From assembly GCA_963757815.1 (NCBI GenBank), contig CAVWSN010000018.1, forward strand, positions 186,001 through 250,000: 64,000 nt of DNA, read 5' to 3'. The notes under the pieces were generated by a model that made no database searches, was not told where the DNA came from, and was given only the letters and a program-made list of their open reading frames with translations. Below are positions 19,209 through 28,061 of this stretch, in pieces. A program made the translations under genes and the position numbers. Position 1 is the stretch's first letter. Each line of letters starts with the position of its first letter. This DNA comes from JACVRW01 sp963757815 (GTDB lineage Bacteria; Actinomycetota; Thermoleophilia; Solirubrobacterales; Thermoleophilaceae).

Positions 19209-19741
19209 TGAACGAGGAGGGGCGGCCGCCCCCAAGCGAGCCACCAAGGCCGGCCACACCCGCCCCGGCCTCGTCGACCGGCCCGCCCGCTGCCCCGCCG
19301 CCCACAGACCGCCGGGAGCGCCGGCTCCCCGACGACCAGCGACCGGCCACCGCCCAGCAGTTCAAGAGCCTGCGCCGCTGGCTGATCGTCGCCGGCGTGT
19401 GGGCGGTCGCCGCAACGGGGCTCGCCGTGTTCGCGCTCATCGAGGCGAACCAGGCGGAGGAGGCCGCAGGCGAGGAGGCAACCGGCCAAGTGGGCCGGGT
19501 CCAGCGCCAGCTGGACGCCCGAATCGATGATCTCGAGTCGCGCATCGACGAGCTGCCGACCTCGGAGGACGTCTCGAACCTGGACGACCGGCTCGGCCAG
19601 GTGGAGGACGACCTCTCGAAGACCACTCAGGACGTCACGCGGCTGAACCGCCGCCTCGGGAATCTCGAGGGGCGTGTCGACGAGCTCGAGCAGACGGCCG
19701 AGACCAACACCAACACGACCGAGACCGAGACGACCCCCTGA
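19208..19741 (+). CDS. Single-pass membrane protein with coiled coil, unrecognised
   Basis: 177 residues: a proline-rich cytoplasmic N-terminus (about 55 residues), one transmembrane helix (WLIVAGVWAVAATGLAVFALI), then a heptad-rich coiled coil (QLDARIDDLESRIDELP, DDRLGQVEDDLSKTTQDV) and a Thr/Asn/Glu tail. No family recognised. It is coupled to the HNH gene by a one-base TGATG overlap and ends the operon at a strong hairpin. Confidence 0.75.
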   Translation: MNEEGRPPPSEPPRPATPAPASSTGPPAAPPPTDRRERRLPDDQRPATAQQFKSLRRWLIVAGVWAVAATGLAVFALIEANQAEEAAGEEATGQVGRVQRQLDARIDDLESRIDELPTSEDVSNLDDRLGQVEDDLSKTTQDVTRLNRRLGNLEGRVDELEQTAETNTNTTETETTP

Positions 19742-19745
19742 AAGC

Positions 19746-19775
19746 TCGAGGGGCGCCCCGCAGGACGCCCCTCGA
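19746..19775 (+). terminator. Rho-independent-like terminator
   Basis: Perfect 10-bp GC-rich stem (19746-19755 with 19766-19775), 10-base loop, beginning five bases after the stop codon and followed by AATATT. Ends the 16.1-19.7 kb operon. Confidence 0.75.
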
Positions 19776-19806
19776 ATATTGGCTGGACTGGGTCGGCGGC
19801 TCCTGA

Positions 19807-19829
19807 GGCCGGAGGGACCATTCCCGGCC
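19807..19829. terminator. Hairpin in the gap between convergent operons
   Basis: A 6-bp stem (19807-19812 with 19824-19829) and 11-base loop about 160 bp beyond the gyrA stop. It could end gyrA transcripts, but the stem is short and the distance long. Confidence 0.3.
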
Positions 19830-19987
19830 AGACCCGCCAACGGCGTCTCGGTTGGACTCCGCTAGACGGGGCCCAGCACCGGTTTAGCGGCCGGACACCT
19901 CCAGGGTCCCAAGAAATCTGTCAGTCAAGCTCGGACCACCCCCTTTCTCTGGTAGGGGAGATTGAAGCAGACCCGGAGGTCTGACTC

Positions 19988-22483
19988 CTAGTCCTCCGCC
20001 ACCACTTGGGCGGCGGTGTCCTCCGAGGTCTCCATGACGAGCGCGACCGCACTGACCACGTCGTCCTCGCGCAGGTTCATCACGCGCACTCCCTGCGCCG
20101 GACGGCCCTGCTTCGAGATGCCCCTGACGCCCGTGCGCTGGACCATTCCATTCTGCGAGATGAACACCAGGTCGTAGTGGTCCTTGACGATGAGCGCGCC
20201 GGCCACGCCGCCCTTCTTCTCGGTGAGGCCGATCGTCTTGACGCCCATCGCACCACGGCCCTTGACGGGGTACTCCTCGATGGCCGTCCGCTTGCCGTAG
20301 CCGTTCTCGGTGACCACGAGCAGCTCGGTGTCCGGGCGCACGACGTCCATGGCGAGCACGCGGTTGTCGCCGCGCTCGACGTTCATGCCCTTGACGCCGG
20401 CGGTGTCGCGGCCCATGGGCCGGACCTGGTCCTCGTTGAAGCGCGCGGCCTGACCCGAGCGGGAGACCATGATGATGTCGTCGTTCCCGCTCGTGCGGCG
20501 CACCGCCACGAGCTCGTCGTCGTCGCGGATGTTGATCGCGATGATGCCGTCGGCCTTGATCGGCGTGTTGTAGAGGCCGAACTCGGTCTTCTTGATCTGC
20601 CCCTTCCTGGTCGCGAACACGAGGTACTTGCCCTCGTTGAAGTCGCGCGTGGCCTGCACGGCCTGGACCCGCTCGCCCTCGCGCAGCGGCAGCAGGTTCA
20701 CGAGCGCGCGCCCCTTGGCCGTCCGCTGGGCCTCGGGCAGCTCGTAGACCTTCTGGCGGTAGACCTTGCCGCGGTTCGTGAAGAACAGGAGGTAGTCGTG
20801 CGTCGAGCTCACGAAGAGGTGCTCGATCCAGTCCTCGTCCTTCATCTCCATGCCCATCACGCCGACGCCGCCGCGGCGCTGCTGGCGGTAGGTCGCGAGC
20901 GGCAGGGTCTTGATGTAGCCCGAGTGGGTGATCGAGATGACCATCTGCTGGTCGGCGATCAGGTCCTCGATGTCGATCTCGTCCTCGGAGTGCGTGATCT
21001 CGGTGCGGCGGTCGTCGCCGTAGGTGTCCCGGATCTCGAGCAGCTCCTCCTTGATGATGCCCATCACCCTGGCCTCGTCCCCGAGGATCTCGCGCAGCTC
21101 CTTGATGCGCTCGACCGTGTCGGCGTGCTCCTGCTTGACCTTGTCGGCCTCGAGCGCCGTGAGGCGGGCGAGCCGCATGTCGAGGATCGCCTGGGCCTGG
21201 ATGCGCGAGAGCTCGAAGCGCTCGATCAGCCCCTCGCGCGCGGCGTCGGGGTCGCTCGACGCGCGGATCAGCTCGATCACCGCGTCGATGTCGGCGATCG
21301 CGACGAGCAGCCCCTCCAGGATGTGCAGGCGCGCCTCGCGCTCGCGCAGCTCGTGCTTGGTGCGCCGCACGACCACGTCGCGCTGGTGGTCGACGTAGTT
21401 GCGGACGATCGGCAGCAGGCCGAGCGTGCGCGGCACACCGTCGACGAGCGCGACCATGTTCACGCCGAAGGTCGTCTGCAGCTGGGTGTGCTTGTAGAGC
21501 TTGTTGAGGACGACCTTGGGGATCGCGTCGCGCTTGAGCTCGATCACCAGCCGGATGCCCGACTTGTCCGACTCGTCGCGAAGATCCGAGATCTCCTTGA
21601 TCCTGCCGTTCTGGACCTGCTCGGCGATCTTCTTGATCAGACCGCTGCCGTCGCCCCGCCCGTCGCCCTTGTAGACCTGGTAGGGCATCTCGGTGACGAT
21701 GATCGCCTCCTTGCCCTGGCGCAGCGGCTCGACATGAGCGCGGCCGCGGACCACCACTCGCCCACGCCCGGTCTCGTAGGCGTCGCGGATCCCACCGTGC
21801 CCGACGATCATCCCGCCTGTCGGGAAGTCCGGCCCCTTGAGGTGGCGCATGAGCCCCTTGACGTCCACCGAGGGGTTGTCGATGTAGGCGACGACCGCAT
21901 TGATCGCCTCGTGCAGGTTGTGCGGCGGGATGTTCGTGGCCATGCCGACGGCGATGCCGGCGGCGCCGTTGACAAGCAGGTTGGGGAAGCGCGAGGGGAG
22001 GACGAGCGGCTCCTGGCGCGACTCGTCGTAGTTCGGCCCGAAGTCGACTGTGTCGGCGTCGATGTCGCGCAGCATCTCGGTGGCGAGCCGCGCGAGACGG
22101 GCCTCGGTGTAGCGCATGGCTGCCGGTGAGTCGTTGTCGATCGACCCGAAGTTGCCCTGCGGGTCGATCAGCGGATAGCGCATGGCGAAGTTCTGCCCGA
22201 GGCGCACCACCGTGTCGTAGATGGAGGCGTCGCCGTGCGGGTGGTAGTTCCCCATCACGCCGCCGACCACGTTGGCGCACTTGCGGTGGGGCCGGTTCGG
22301 CTGCAGGCCCGACTCGTACATCGAGTAGAGCACCCGCCGGTGCACCGGCTTGAGGCCGTCGCGCACGTCCGGGAGCGCACGGCCGACGATCACGCTCATG
22401 GCGTAATCGAGGTAGGAGGAGCGCATCTCCTCCTCGAGCCCGCGCGGCTCGATGTTCCCGCCTGTCAATTGATCAATGCTCAA
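19988..22483 (-). CDS. gyrA: DNA gyrase subunit A
   Basis: 831 residues, full length. Breakage-reunion subunit: catalytic Tyr125 in AMRYTEARL, and the GyrA box QRRGGVG in the C-terminal wrapping domain. In the quinolone-resistance region (HPHGDASIYDT) residue 86, equivalent to E. coli Ser83, is alanine, as in Mycobacterium tuberculosis; Asp90 (E. coli Asp87) is kept. The start is TTG 22483, supported by an AAAGGTGA Shine-Dalgarno six bases upstream and by the MSIDQLTGG-x-IEPRGLEEEM beginning. Downstream of gyrB on the same strand, 138 bp apart. Confidence 0.97.
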   Translation of the reverse strand: MSIDQLTGGNIEPRGLEEEMRSSYLDYAMSVIVGRALPDVRDGLKPVHRRVLYSMYESGLQPNRPHRKCANVVGGVMGNYHPHGDASIYDTVVRLGQNFAMRYPLIDPQGNFGSIDNDSPAAMRYTEARLARLATEMLRDIDADTVDFGPNYDESRQEPLVLPSRFPNLLVNGAAGIAVGMATNIPPHNLHEAINAVVAYIDNPSVDVKGLMRHLKGPDFPTGGMIVGHGGIRDAYETGRGRVVVRGRAHVEPLRQGKEAIIVTEMPYQVYKGDGRGDGSGLIKKIAEQVQNGRIKEISDLRDESDKSGIRLVIELKRDAIPKVVLNKLYKHTQLQTTFGVNMVALVDGVPRTLGLLPIVRNYVDHQRDVVVRRTKHELREREARLHILEGLLVAIADIDAVIELIRASSDPDAAREGLIERFELSRIQAQAILDMRLARLTALEADKVKQEHADTVERIKELREILGDEARVMGIIKEELLEIRDTYGDDRRTEITHSEDEIDIEDLIADQQMVISITHSGYIKTLPLATYRQQRRGGVGVMGMEMKDEDWIEHLFVSSTHDYLLFFTNRGKVYRQKVYELPEAQRTAKGRALVNLLPLREGERVQAVQATRDFNEGKYLVFATRKGQIKKTEFGLYNTPIKADGIIAINIRDDDELVAVRRTSGNDDIIMVSRSGQAARFNEDQVRPMGRDTAGVKGMNVERGDNRVLAMDVVRPDTELLVVTENGYGKRTAIEEYPVKGRGAMGVKTIGLTEKKGGVAGALIVKDHYDLVFISQNGMVQRTGVRGISKQGRPAQGVRVMNLREDDVVSAVALVMETSEDTAAQVVAED

Positions 22484-22489
22484 GTCAAA

Positions 22490-22497
22490 TCACCTTT
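22490..22497 (-). promoter_or_regulatory. Ribosome binding site deciding the TTG start of gyrA
   Basis: AAAGGTGA on the minus strand, six bases before TTG 22483. It is one of the few strong Shine-Dalgarno matches in the window and fixes a rare start codon. Confidence 0.7.
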
Positions 22498-22621
22498 CCC
22501 GAACTGCCACCTACGCCCCAACCTCGATGTCTGTGCGAAAACCAAGCAATCCAAGGACGCAGGGGCGAAGGCTTGCTGAGCAAGCCGAGCCCGAGGACGC
22601 GGAGTGCGCGGGTTTGCAGCC

Positions 22622-25126
22622 TCAGACGTCGAGGTTGGTCACCTCTCTCGCGTGGGTCTCGATGAACTCCCGTCGAGGCTCGACGCTGTCTCCCATCAGC
22701 ATCGAGAAGATCTGGTCGGCCGCGCTCGCGTCGTCGATCGCCACGAGCTGCAGCGTCCGCTGCTCCGGGTCCATGGTCGTGTCGAAGAGCTGGTCGGCGT
22801 TCATCTCGCCGAGGCCCTTGAAGCGCTGCAGCGGCACGCCGTCGCGGCAGATCTCGATCACCTTCGAGCGCAGCTCCTCGAACGAGAGCGCGTCGCCCTC
22901 CTTCTTGCCGAGCACAATCTGGAACGGCGGAGTGCCGGCGAGCGCCTCGAGCTCCTTGTGAATCTTCACGAAGCCGGTGTACTCGGGCGTCGCGAAGAGC
23001 CGCCTCGCCAGGCGATAGGTCTGCGCCGTCCCGGTCTTGCGCTCGATCACGTGGGCGACGATCTCGTTCTCGTCGTGGCTCACGAGCCGGGTCTCGTACG
23101 GCTCGCCCTCGGGGTCCTCACCTTCGAGGAGCGCGATCACCGCGTCTGGGTCGACGGCGCCCTCGTCGAGGATGGTGGACTCCTCGAGCAGGGTGATCAG
23201 GTCGTGGCCCCACTCGGCGCGTAGCGCCGCCGCCCAGCCCTCGTACTGCTTGAGAAGCCGGCCGTACTTCTGCCAGCGGGCGTGGGTGAGGCTGAATGCG
23301 TTGCCCGCCCGGTCTGTCACCTCCATCTTCTCGAGCTTGTCCCGCAGGAGCACCTCCTCGAGCTCGGACTCCTTCTCGATGTAGATGTCCTGCTTCCCGG
23401 ACTTGATCTTGTAGAGCGGCGGCTTCGCGATGTACACGTAGCCGGCGTCGATCAGGTCGGGCATCTCCCGGTAGAGGAAGGTCAGCACGAGCGTCCTGAT
23501 GTGCGCCCCGTCCACGTCGGCGTCCGTCATGACGATCACCTTGTGGTAGCGGGCCTTGTCGATGTCGAACTCCTCGCGGATCCCCGTGCCGATCGCGGTG
23601 ATCAGCGCCTGGATCTCCTTGTTCGAGAGCACCTTGTCGATGCGGTTCTTCTCGACGTTGATGATCTTGCCGCGCAGCGGCAGGATCGCCTGGGTGTTGC
23701 GGTCCCGGCCCTGCTTCGCCGAGCCGCCGGCCGAGTCACCCTCGACGATGAAGATCTCCGCCAGCGCGGGGTCGCGCACGGAGCAGTCCGCGAGCTTGCC
23801 CGGAAGCGTCGAGTTCTCGAGCGCCGACTTGCGGCGGGTGAGGTCGCGCGCCTTGCGGGCGGCCTCGCGGGCGCGCTGCGCCGCCACGGCCTTCTTGATG
23901 ATCTGGTTGGCGTCGGTCGGGCTCTCCTCGAGGAACTCCGCCAGCCCCTTGTTGACGGCCGCCTGCACGAAGCCCTCGACCGGCGGATTGCCGAGCTTGG
24001 TCTTGGTCTGACCCTCGAACTGAGGGTCGGAGATCTTCACCGAGATGATCGCCGTGAGCCCCTCGCGGATGTCCTCGCCCTGGAGGTTCGGGTCCTTCTC
24101 CTTGAGCTCACCCTTCTGGCGCGCGTAGGCGTTGATCGTGCGTGTGAGCGCCGAGCGGAAACCGGAGAGGTGCGTGCCGCCCTCGTGCGTGTTGATGTTG
24201 TTCGCGAACGAGAGCAGGGCCTCCTGGTAGGAGTCGTTCCACTGCAGCGCCACCTCGACCTCGCCGATCTCGCTCGAGTCCTCGACGTAGACGATCTTCT
24301 TGTGCAGCGGCTCGCGCGTGCCCTGGCTGTGCAGGTACTTGACGAAATCGAGGATGCCGCCGTCGTACTGGAAGGTGGTCTCGAAGCGCTCGCCCCGCTC
24401 GTCGCGGAACGCGATCTTGAGGCCCCTGGTGAGGAAGGCCATCTCGCGGAAGCGCTGCTCGAGGACCGTGCGGTCGTAGTCGATCTCCTCGAAGATCTCC
24501 ATGTCCGGGAGGAAGCTGATGCTCGTGCCGCGGCGGTTGGTCTTGGCGCCCTTCTTCAGGTCGCCCATGGGCTTGCCGCGCTCGTAGGACTGGGTGTGCT
24601 CGTGGCCGTCGCGCCAGATCGTGAGGTGGAGCCACTCGGCGAGCGCGTTGACGACCGAGACGCCCACGCCGTGCAGACCGCCCGACACCTTGTAGCCACC
24701 GCCATCGCCGAACTTGCCGCCCGCATGGAGCACCGTCAGCACGACCTCGGCGGCCGGCCGGTCCTCCTTCTCCATCACGTCGACCGGGATGCCGCGGCCG
24801 TTGTCGGTGACCGTCACGCTGTTGTCGGGGTGGATGACGATCTCGACCTCATCCGCCTCGCCGGCAAGCGCCTCGTCGACCGAGTTGTCCATCACCTCGT
24901 AGATGAGGTGATGGAGGCCGCGCAGCCCCGTCGAGCCGATGTACATGCCGGGGCGCTTGCGGACCGCCTCGAGCCCCTCGAGAACCGTGATGTCCTGGGC
25001 CCCGTAGGTCGAGTTGCCGTTGCCCGATCTGCCGCTCTTCCCCTTCGCGGAAGCGTCCTTCGCGGGCTCGGGTGCCGCGCCGTCGCCGTGCATCTGCTCT
25101 TCGCCGTTATCGGGCCGTTCGGCCAA
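22622..25126 (-). CDS. gyrB: DNA gyrase subunit B with large C-terminal insert
   Basis: 834 residues, about 150 more than typical actinobacterial GyrB. ATPase domain (EVMDNSVDEALAG, TDNGRGIP, GGLHGVGVSVVNAL), TOPRIM (EGDSAGGSAKQGRDR, DADVDGAHIRT) and the RFKGLGEMN tail are all present. Between KPPLYKIKSGKQ and the RFKGLGEMN motif lies a charged insert of roughly 160-170 residues, as in proteobacterial GyrB. The chosen TTG start at 25126 has GAAGGGA upstream; an internal ATG at 25093 is possible. Supplies the ATPase for the GyrA2B2 complex. Confidence 0.96.
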   Translation of the reverse strand: MAERPDNGEEQMHGDGAAPEPAKDASAKGKSGRSGNGNSTYGAQDITVLEGLEAVRKRPGMYIGSTGLRGLHHLIYEVMDNSVDEALAGEADEVEIVIHPDNSVTVTDNGRGIPVDVMEKEDRPAAEVVLTVLHAGGKFGDGGGYKVSGGLHGVGVSVVNALAEWLHLTIWRDGHEHTQSYERGKPMGDLKKGAKTNRRGTSISFLPDMEIFEEIDYDRTVLEQRFREMAFLTRGLKIAFRDERGERFETTFQYDGGILDFVKYLHSQGTREPLHKKIVYVEDSSEIGEVEVALQWNDSYQEALLSFANNINTHEGGTHLSGFRSALTRTINAYARQKGELKEKDPNLQGEDIREGLTAIISVKISDPQFEGQTKTKLGNPPVEGFVQAAVNKGLAEFLEESPTDANQIIKKAVAAQRAREAARKARDLTRRKSALENSTLPGKLADCSVRDPALAEIFIVEGDSAGGSAKQGRDRNTQAILPLRGKIINVEKNRIDKVLSNKEIQALITAIGTGIREEFDIDKARYHKVIVMTDADVDGAHIRTLVLTFLYREMPDLIDAGYVYIAKPPLYKIKSGKQDIYIEKESELEEVLLRDKLEKMEVTDRAGNAFSLTHARWQKYGRLLKQYEGWAAALRAEWGHDLITLLEESTILDEGAVDPDAVIALLEGEDPEGEPYETRLVSHDENEIVAHVIERKTGTAQTYRLARRLFATPEYTGFVKIHKELEALAGTPPFQIVLGKKEGDALSFEELRSKVIEICRDGVPLQRFKGLGEMNADQLFDTTMDPEQRTLQLVAIDDASAADQIFSMLMGDSVEPRREFIETHAREVTNLDV

Positions 25127-25209
25127 GTGGTTCCCTTCATCGCGCGGCCCCAGCGGCCGCTAAAACACCATGAAAAGCCCCGACACCGTGCCGCCAGTCA
25201 ACACGGGCC

Positions 25210-25232
25210 GGGGCGGTACATAAGACCGCCCC
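25210..25232. other. Perfect hairpin in the dciA-gyrB gap
   Basis: An 8-bp perfect inverted repeat (25210-25217 with 25225-25232) around a 7-base AT-rich loop, within the 228-bp spacer after dciA and before gyrB. It could terminate the dnaA-dnaN-recF-dciA transcript or be part of the gyrB promoter region; the sequence does not decide. An AT-richer stretch follows at 25262-25310. Confidence 0.5.
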
Positions 25233-25354
25233 TGATATTAGCAGGCTACCCCCCGCTCCGGACGGTTTTTGGTGTTACAAAATGCCCGCAAATCGCGCAA
25301 AAACGCGCGCTGTGGAACGCTTGCGCAACGGGGTGTGTCGCAGGCCCGCCGGCG

Positions 25355-25666
25355 TCAGTTCGATCCCGAACCCACAACGAACCGAAGACGGGCGAGTTTG
25401 GGGTTCCCGGAATCCCCCAGCGCCGCGTTCAGGCGGGCCAGGAGATCGGCGCTCAGCAGCTCGAGCTCCTGGGCCCAGACGGCCGACTCGCAGGCGACCG
25501 TGAGGACCCCGTCGCGCTCCGAGACGGGCTCTGCAAACGCAGCCAGCCCGCTCCCCGCCGCCTCCGCCCAAGCCCCCTGCGCGCGTGCGAGCTGGGTTGC
25601 CGGCTCGGCGCGCCCGACCACGCCCTCGAGCGCCACGGCGAGCGGCCTCGGGGCGAGGCGCCTCAC
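25355..25666 (-). CDS. dciA: DciA-like protein (DUF721)
   Basis: 103 residues from GTG 25666, which overlaps the recF stop (GTGA). The DUF721 core is recognisable in LARAQGAWAEAAG and VLTVACESAVWAQELELLSADLLARLNAAL. DciA proteins load or recruit the replicative helicase DnaB in most bacteria lacking DnaC, and commonly sit between recF and gyrB in actinobacteria. The protein is short, lacking the longer N- or C-terminal extensions of some homologues. Confidence 0.88.
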   Translation of the reverse strand: MRRLAPRPLAVALEGVVGRAEPATQLARAQGAWAEAAGSGLAAFAEPVSERDGVLTVACESAVWAQELELLSADLLARLNAALGDSGNPKLARLRFVVGSGSN

Positions 25667-26772
25667 GCGGCCACCGCCCCCGCCGCCGAACGGATCGCCC
25701 CGGACTCGACGCGGACCAGGCCGCCGCCGGCAAGTGCCGCCCCGGGCACGTGCTCGGGCTCGGTCGCCGTGATCACGGCCTGGCCGCCCGACCGGAGCAA
25801 CTCCGCGAGCAGTTCGCGGCGCTCCGCGTCGAGCTCGGACATCACGTCGTCCAGCAGCATCAAGGGAGGCCGGGCGCGGCGCTCGGCAAGGAGCATGCGC
25901 TCGGCGAACAGGAGCGCGAGCAGCGCCGCCCGCTGCTGCCCCTGCGAGCCGTAGGCCCGCAGCGGGACGCCCTCGAGGAGAAGCTGGAGCTCGTCCCGGT
26001 GCGGCCCGTGAGCCGTGAATCCCCGCTCGAGATCGGCGCTGCGGCGCTCCGCAAGCTCCGCCGCCAGCCCCTCGGCGTCCTCGGCGGCGGAGCGCGGCCG
26101 GTAACGAAGCTCCGCCGTGCCGGGAAGACCGAGACGCGCGCCGAGATCGGCGAAGGGCTGCCGCAGGCCGGCGGCAGCCTCGGCACGGTCCTCGATGAGC
26201 CGGATGCCCTCGCGCGCGAGCTCGGCGTCCCAAGCGTCTAGCGCATCCGGGCCCGCCGCGCCGGCGCGGATGCGGGCGATGAGGGCGTTGCGCTGCGCCA
26301 GTGCGCGGGAGTAGGCGGCGCGGGTTCCCGCGCGGGCCGGCCACAGGGCCGCGATCACCTGGTCGAGATGCGCCCTGCGGCCCGCCGGCGCCCCCTTGAT
26401 GAGCTCGAGCCGCTCGGGCAGGAAGACACTGGCGAGCGGCCGCGCGGCGATCGTCGACAGGCTGTCTACAGGGCTGCCGTCCACGCGCAGTCGCTTGGCC
26501 TCGCCGGGCTCGAAGCCGACCTCGATGCGGTGCGCGCCCTCGCCGTCGGCCGTGTCCAGCACCACGCGCGTGACCTCGGCGCCGCGACGCACCAGCTCGC
26601 GCTCGCTGGACGTCCGCGGCGACCGCGCCGTGCAGCCGAAGTAGAGGCCCTCCAGCAGATTGGTCTTGCCGGCGCCGTTCGGGCCGGCCACCACGGTCAG
26701 CCCCTTGCCGAGGTCGAGCTCGGCGTGCTCGTAGTTGCGGAAGTCGCGCAGCTCGATGCGCGTCGCAACCAA
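25663..26772 (-). CDS. recF: DNA replication and repair protein RecF
   Basis: 369 residues. Walker A AGPNGAGKTNLLEG near residue 29, the ABC-type signature GSQGQQRAALLALLFAE and Walker B PPLMLLDDVMSELD are intact. RecF binds gapped DNA and, with RecO and RecR, loads RecA. Start is TTG 26772 because no ATG or GTG precedes the IELRDFRNY beginning. 51 bp after dnaN. Confidence 0.95.
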   Translation of the reverse strand: MVATRIELRDFRNYEHAELDLGKGLTVVAGPNGAGKTNLLEGLYFGCTARSPRTSSERELVRRGAEVTRVVLDTADGEGAHRIEVGFEPGEAKRLRVDGSPVDSLSTIAARPLASVFLPERLELIKGAPAGRRAHLDQVIAALWPARAGTRAAYSRALAQRNALIARIRAGAAGPDALDAWDAELAREGIRLIEDRAEAAAGLRQPFADLGARLGLPGTAELRYRPRSAAEDAEGLAAELAERRSADLERGFTAHGPHRDELQLLLEGVPLRAYGSQGQQRAALLALLFAERMLLAERRARPPLMLLDDVMSELDAERRELLAELLRSGGQAVITATEPEHVPGAALAGGGLVRVESGAIRSAAGAVAA

Positions 26773-26823
26773 CGTACGGCCCTAGACCCCGCCCCGATGA
26801 GGCGCTGGCCGAGCCAGCGGCCA

Positions 26824-27936
26824 TCAGACGTTCAGGCGGATGGGCATAACGAGGTAACGGAAGCCGGCCTCGTCGCCGCCCGACTCGATCAGGCCGGGGC
26901 GCAACGGACTGATCAGCTTGAGGACGAGCTCGTCCGACTCGGCGCTGTCGAGACCGTCTCGGAAGAACTCCGGGTTGAAGCCGATCTCGAGCTCCTCGCC
27001 ATTGAACGGGACCGGCAGCGACTCGCTCGCCTCGCCAACGTCGGGGGTCTGCGCCGAGACGTCGAGGACGCCCTCCGTGAAGCGCAGCCTCAGCGGAGCG
27101 TTCTTCTGCGCCAGCAGGCCGACGCGGCGTACGACGTCCAGGAGCTCATCCCGGCTCACCCGCAGCTCGTGCTCGTAGGACTCCGGCAGCAGCTGCTGGT
27201 AGTTGGGGAAGCGCCCCTCGACGAGCCGCGACGACAGCACCACGTCCCCGACCGTGAACACCACCTGGTTCTCGAGCGCAGCGACACCGATCGACTCGGC
27301 GCCGCCAGATGTGGCGATCCGGCTGAGCTCCTGCAGCGTCCGCGCCGGGACGTTCGCCTCGAGATCACCGTCGAGCGCCGCCTCGAGCGCCGTCTCCTTG
27401 ACACTCAGACGGTACGAGTCGGTGGCGACCATCCGCAACTCGTTCCCGCTGGCGGTGACGAGAACTCCGGTCAGGTGTGGGCGCGTCTCGTCACGTGAGG
27501 CAGCCCTTGCGACGCGGCCAATCGTGTCGACGAACGCATCGGCCGGCACATTGAGGCCGCCCTCAGCGGGTGCCTCCGGGAGCTTTGGAAAGTCCTCGGT
27601 AGGAAGCGTGCGCAGGTGGAATTTCGCGGGACCCGACACGACCTCCACGTCCTGATGCGAGCTTCGATACTCGAGCGTCAGCTCATCCTTCGGAAGCGAG
27701 CGAACGACGTCGAGGAGGAGCCGAGCGGGCACCACGGCCTGGCCGGGCACGGATTCTCTCGTCTCGAGTGACACGCGTACGCCGAGCTCCATGTCGGTGG
27801 CCTGGAGCTCCGCGGTGCCGTTCTCGACTCGGAGCAGAACACCCGCGAGCGTCTGGATCGCACTACGGCTGGATGCGCCACGAACGGCGATACCGAGGCT
27901 CGCGACGAACGTTTCCCGTGAAACGGTGAGCTTCAA
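26824..27936 (-). CDS. dnaN: DNA polymerase III beta sliding clamp
   Basis: 370 residues with the three-fold clamp architecture; recognisable segments are TLAGVLLRVENG, VVPARLLLDVVRSL, LTGVLVTASGNELRMVATDSYRLS and the C-terminal YLVMPIRLNV. It forms the ring that tethers polymerase to DNA. Start TTG 27936. Codons 4-9 (VSRET) contain a 16-bp sequence close to the parS consensus. Confidence 0.96.
   Translation of the reverse strand: MKLTVSRETFVASLGIAVRGASSRSAIQTLAGVLLRVENGTAELQATDMELGVRVSLETRESVPGQAVVPARLLLDVVRSLPKDELTLEYRSSHQDVEVVSGPAKFHLRTLPTEDFPKLPEAPAEGGLNVPADAFVDTIGRVARAASRDETRPHLTGVLVTASGNELRMVATDSYRLSVKETALEAALDGDLEANVPARTLQELSRIATSGGAESIGVAALENQVVFTVGDVVLSSRLVEGRFPNYQQLLPESYEHELRVSRDELLDVVRRVGLLAQKNAPLRLRFTEGVLDVSAQTPDVGEASESLPVPFNGEELEIGFNPEFFRDGLDSAESDELVLKLISPLRPGLIESGGDEAGFRYLVMPIRLNV
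27910..27925 (-). promoter_or_regulatory. parS-like site inside dnaN
   Basis: On the minus strand reads CGTTTCACGGGAAACG, matching 13 of 16 bases of the parS consensus TGTTTCACGTGAAACA. The identical 16-mer occurs in rsmG at 32103-32118 on the plus strand. The window's parA-parB pair is 5-6 kb away, where ParB sites normally cluster. Binding is inferred. Confidence 0.5.
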
Positions 27937-28061
27937 CTGATGCTGCCTATCTCTTTGAGGTGGTTGGTGCTGTAGAGAACCTAGACATCCCGCGGAAGAT
28001 CAGACGGGAAGCGGAATGCCGCCTGTGCGGAAGCTGTTGATTCTTCCATTCGGGTCGGTCA

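Noticed and set aside
19969..19982. 5-bp hairpin right after gyrA as terminator
   Set aside because: Stem too short and unsupported by a T-run.
20006..22129. 707-codon plus frame opposite gyrA
   Set aside because: Antisense to a certain gene, rich in His/Val/Asp/Leu as expected for a high-GC shadow.
23282..25954. 890-codon plus frame opposite gyrB
   Set aside because: Antisense shadow of gyrB and dciA without domain signals.
27480..27500. CACGTGA core in dnaN as another parS
   Set aside because: Only about 10 of 16 positions agree with the consensus.
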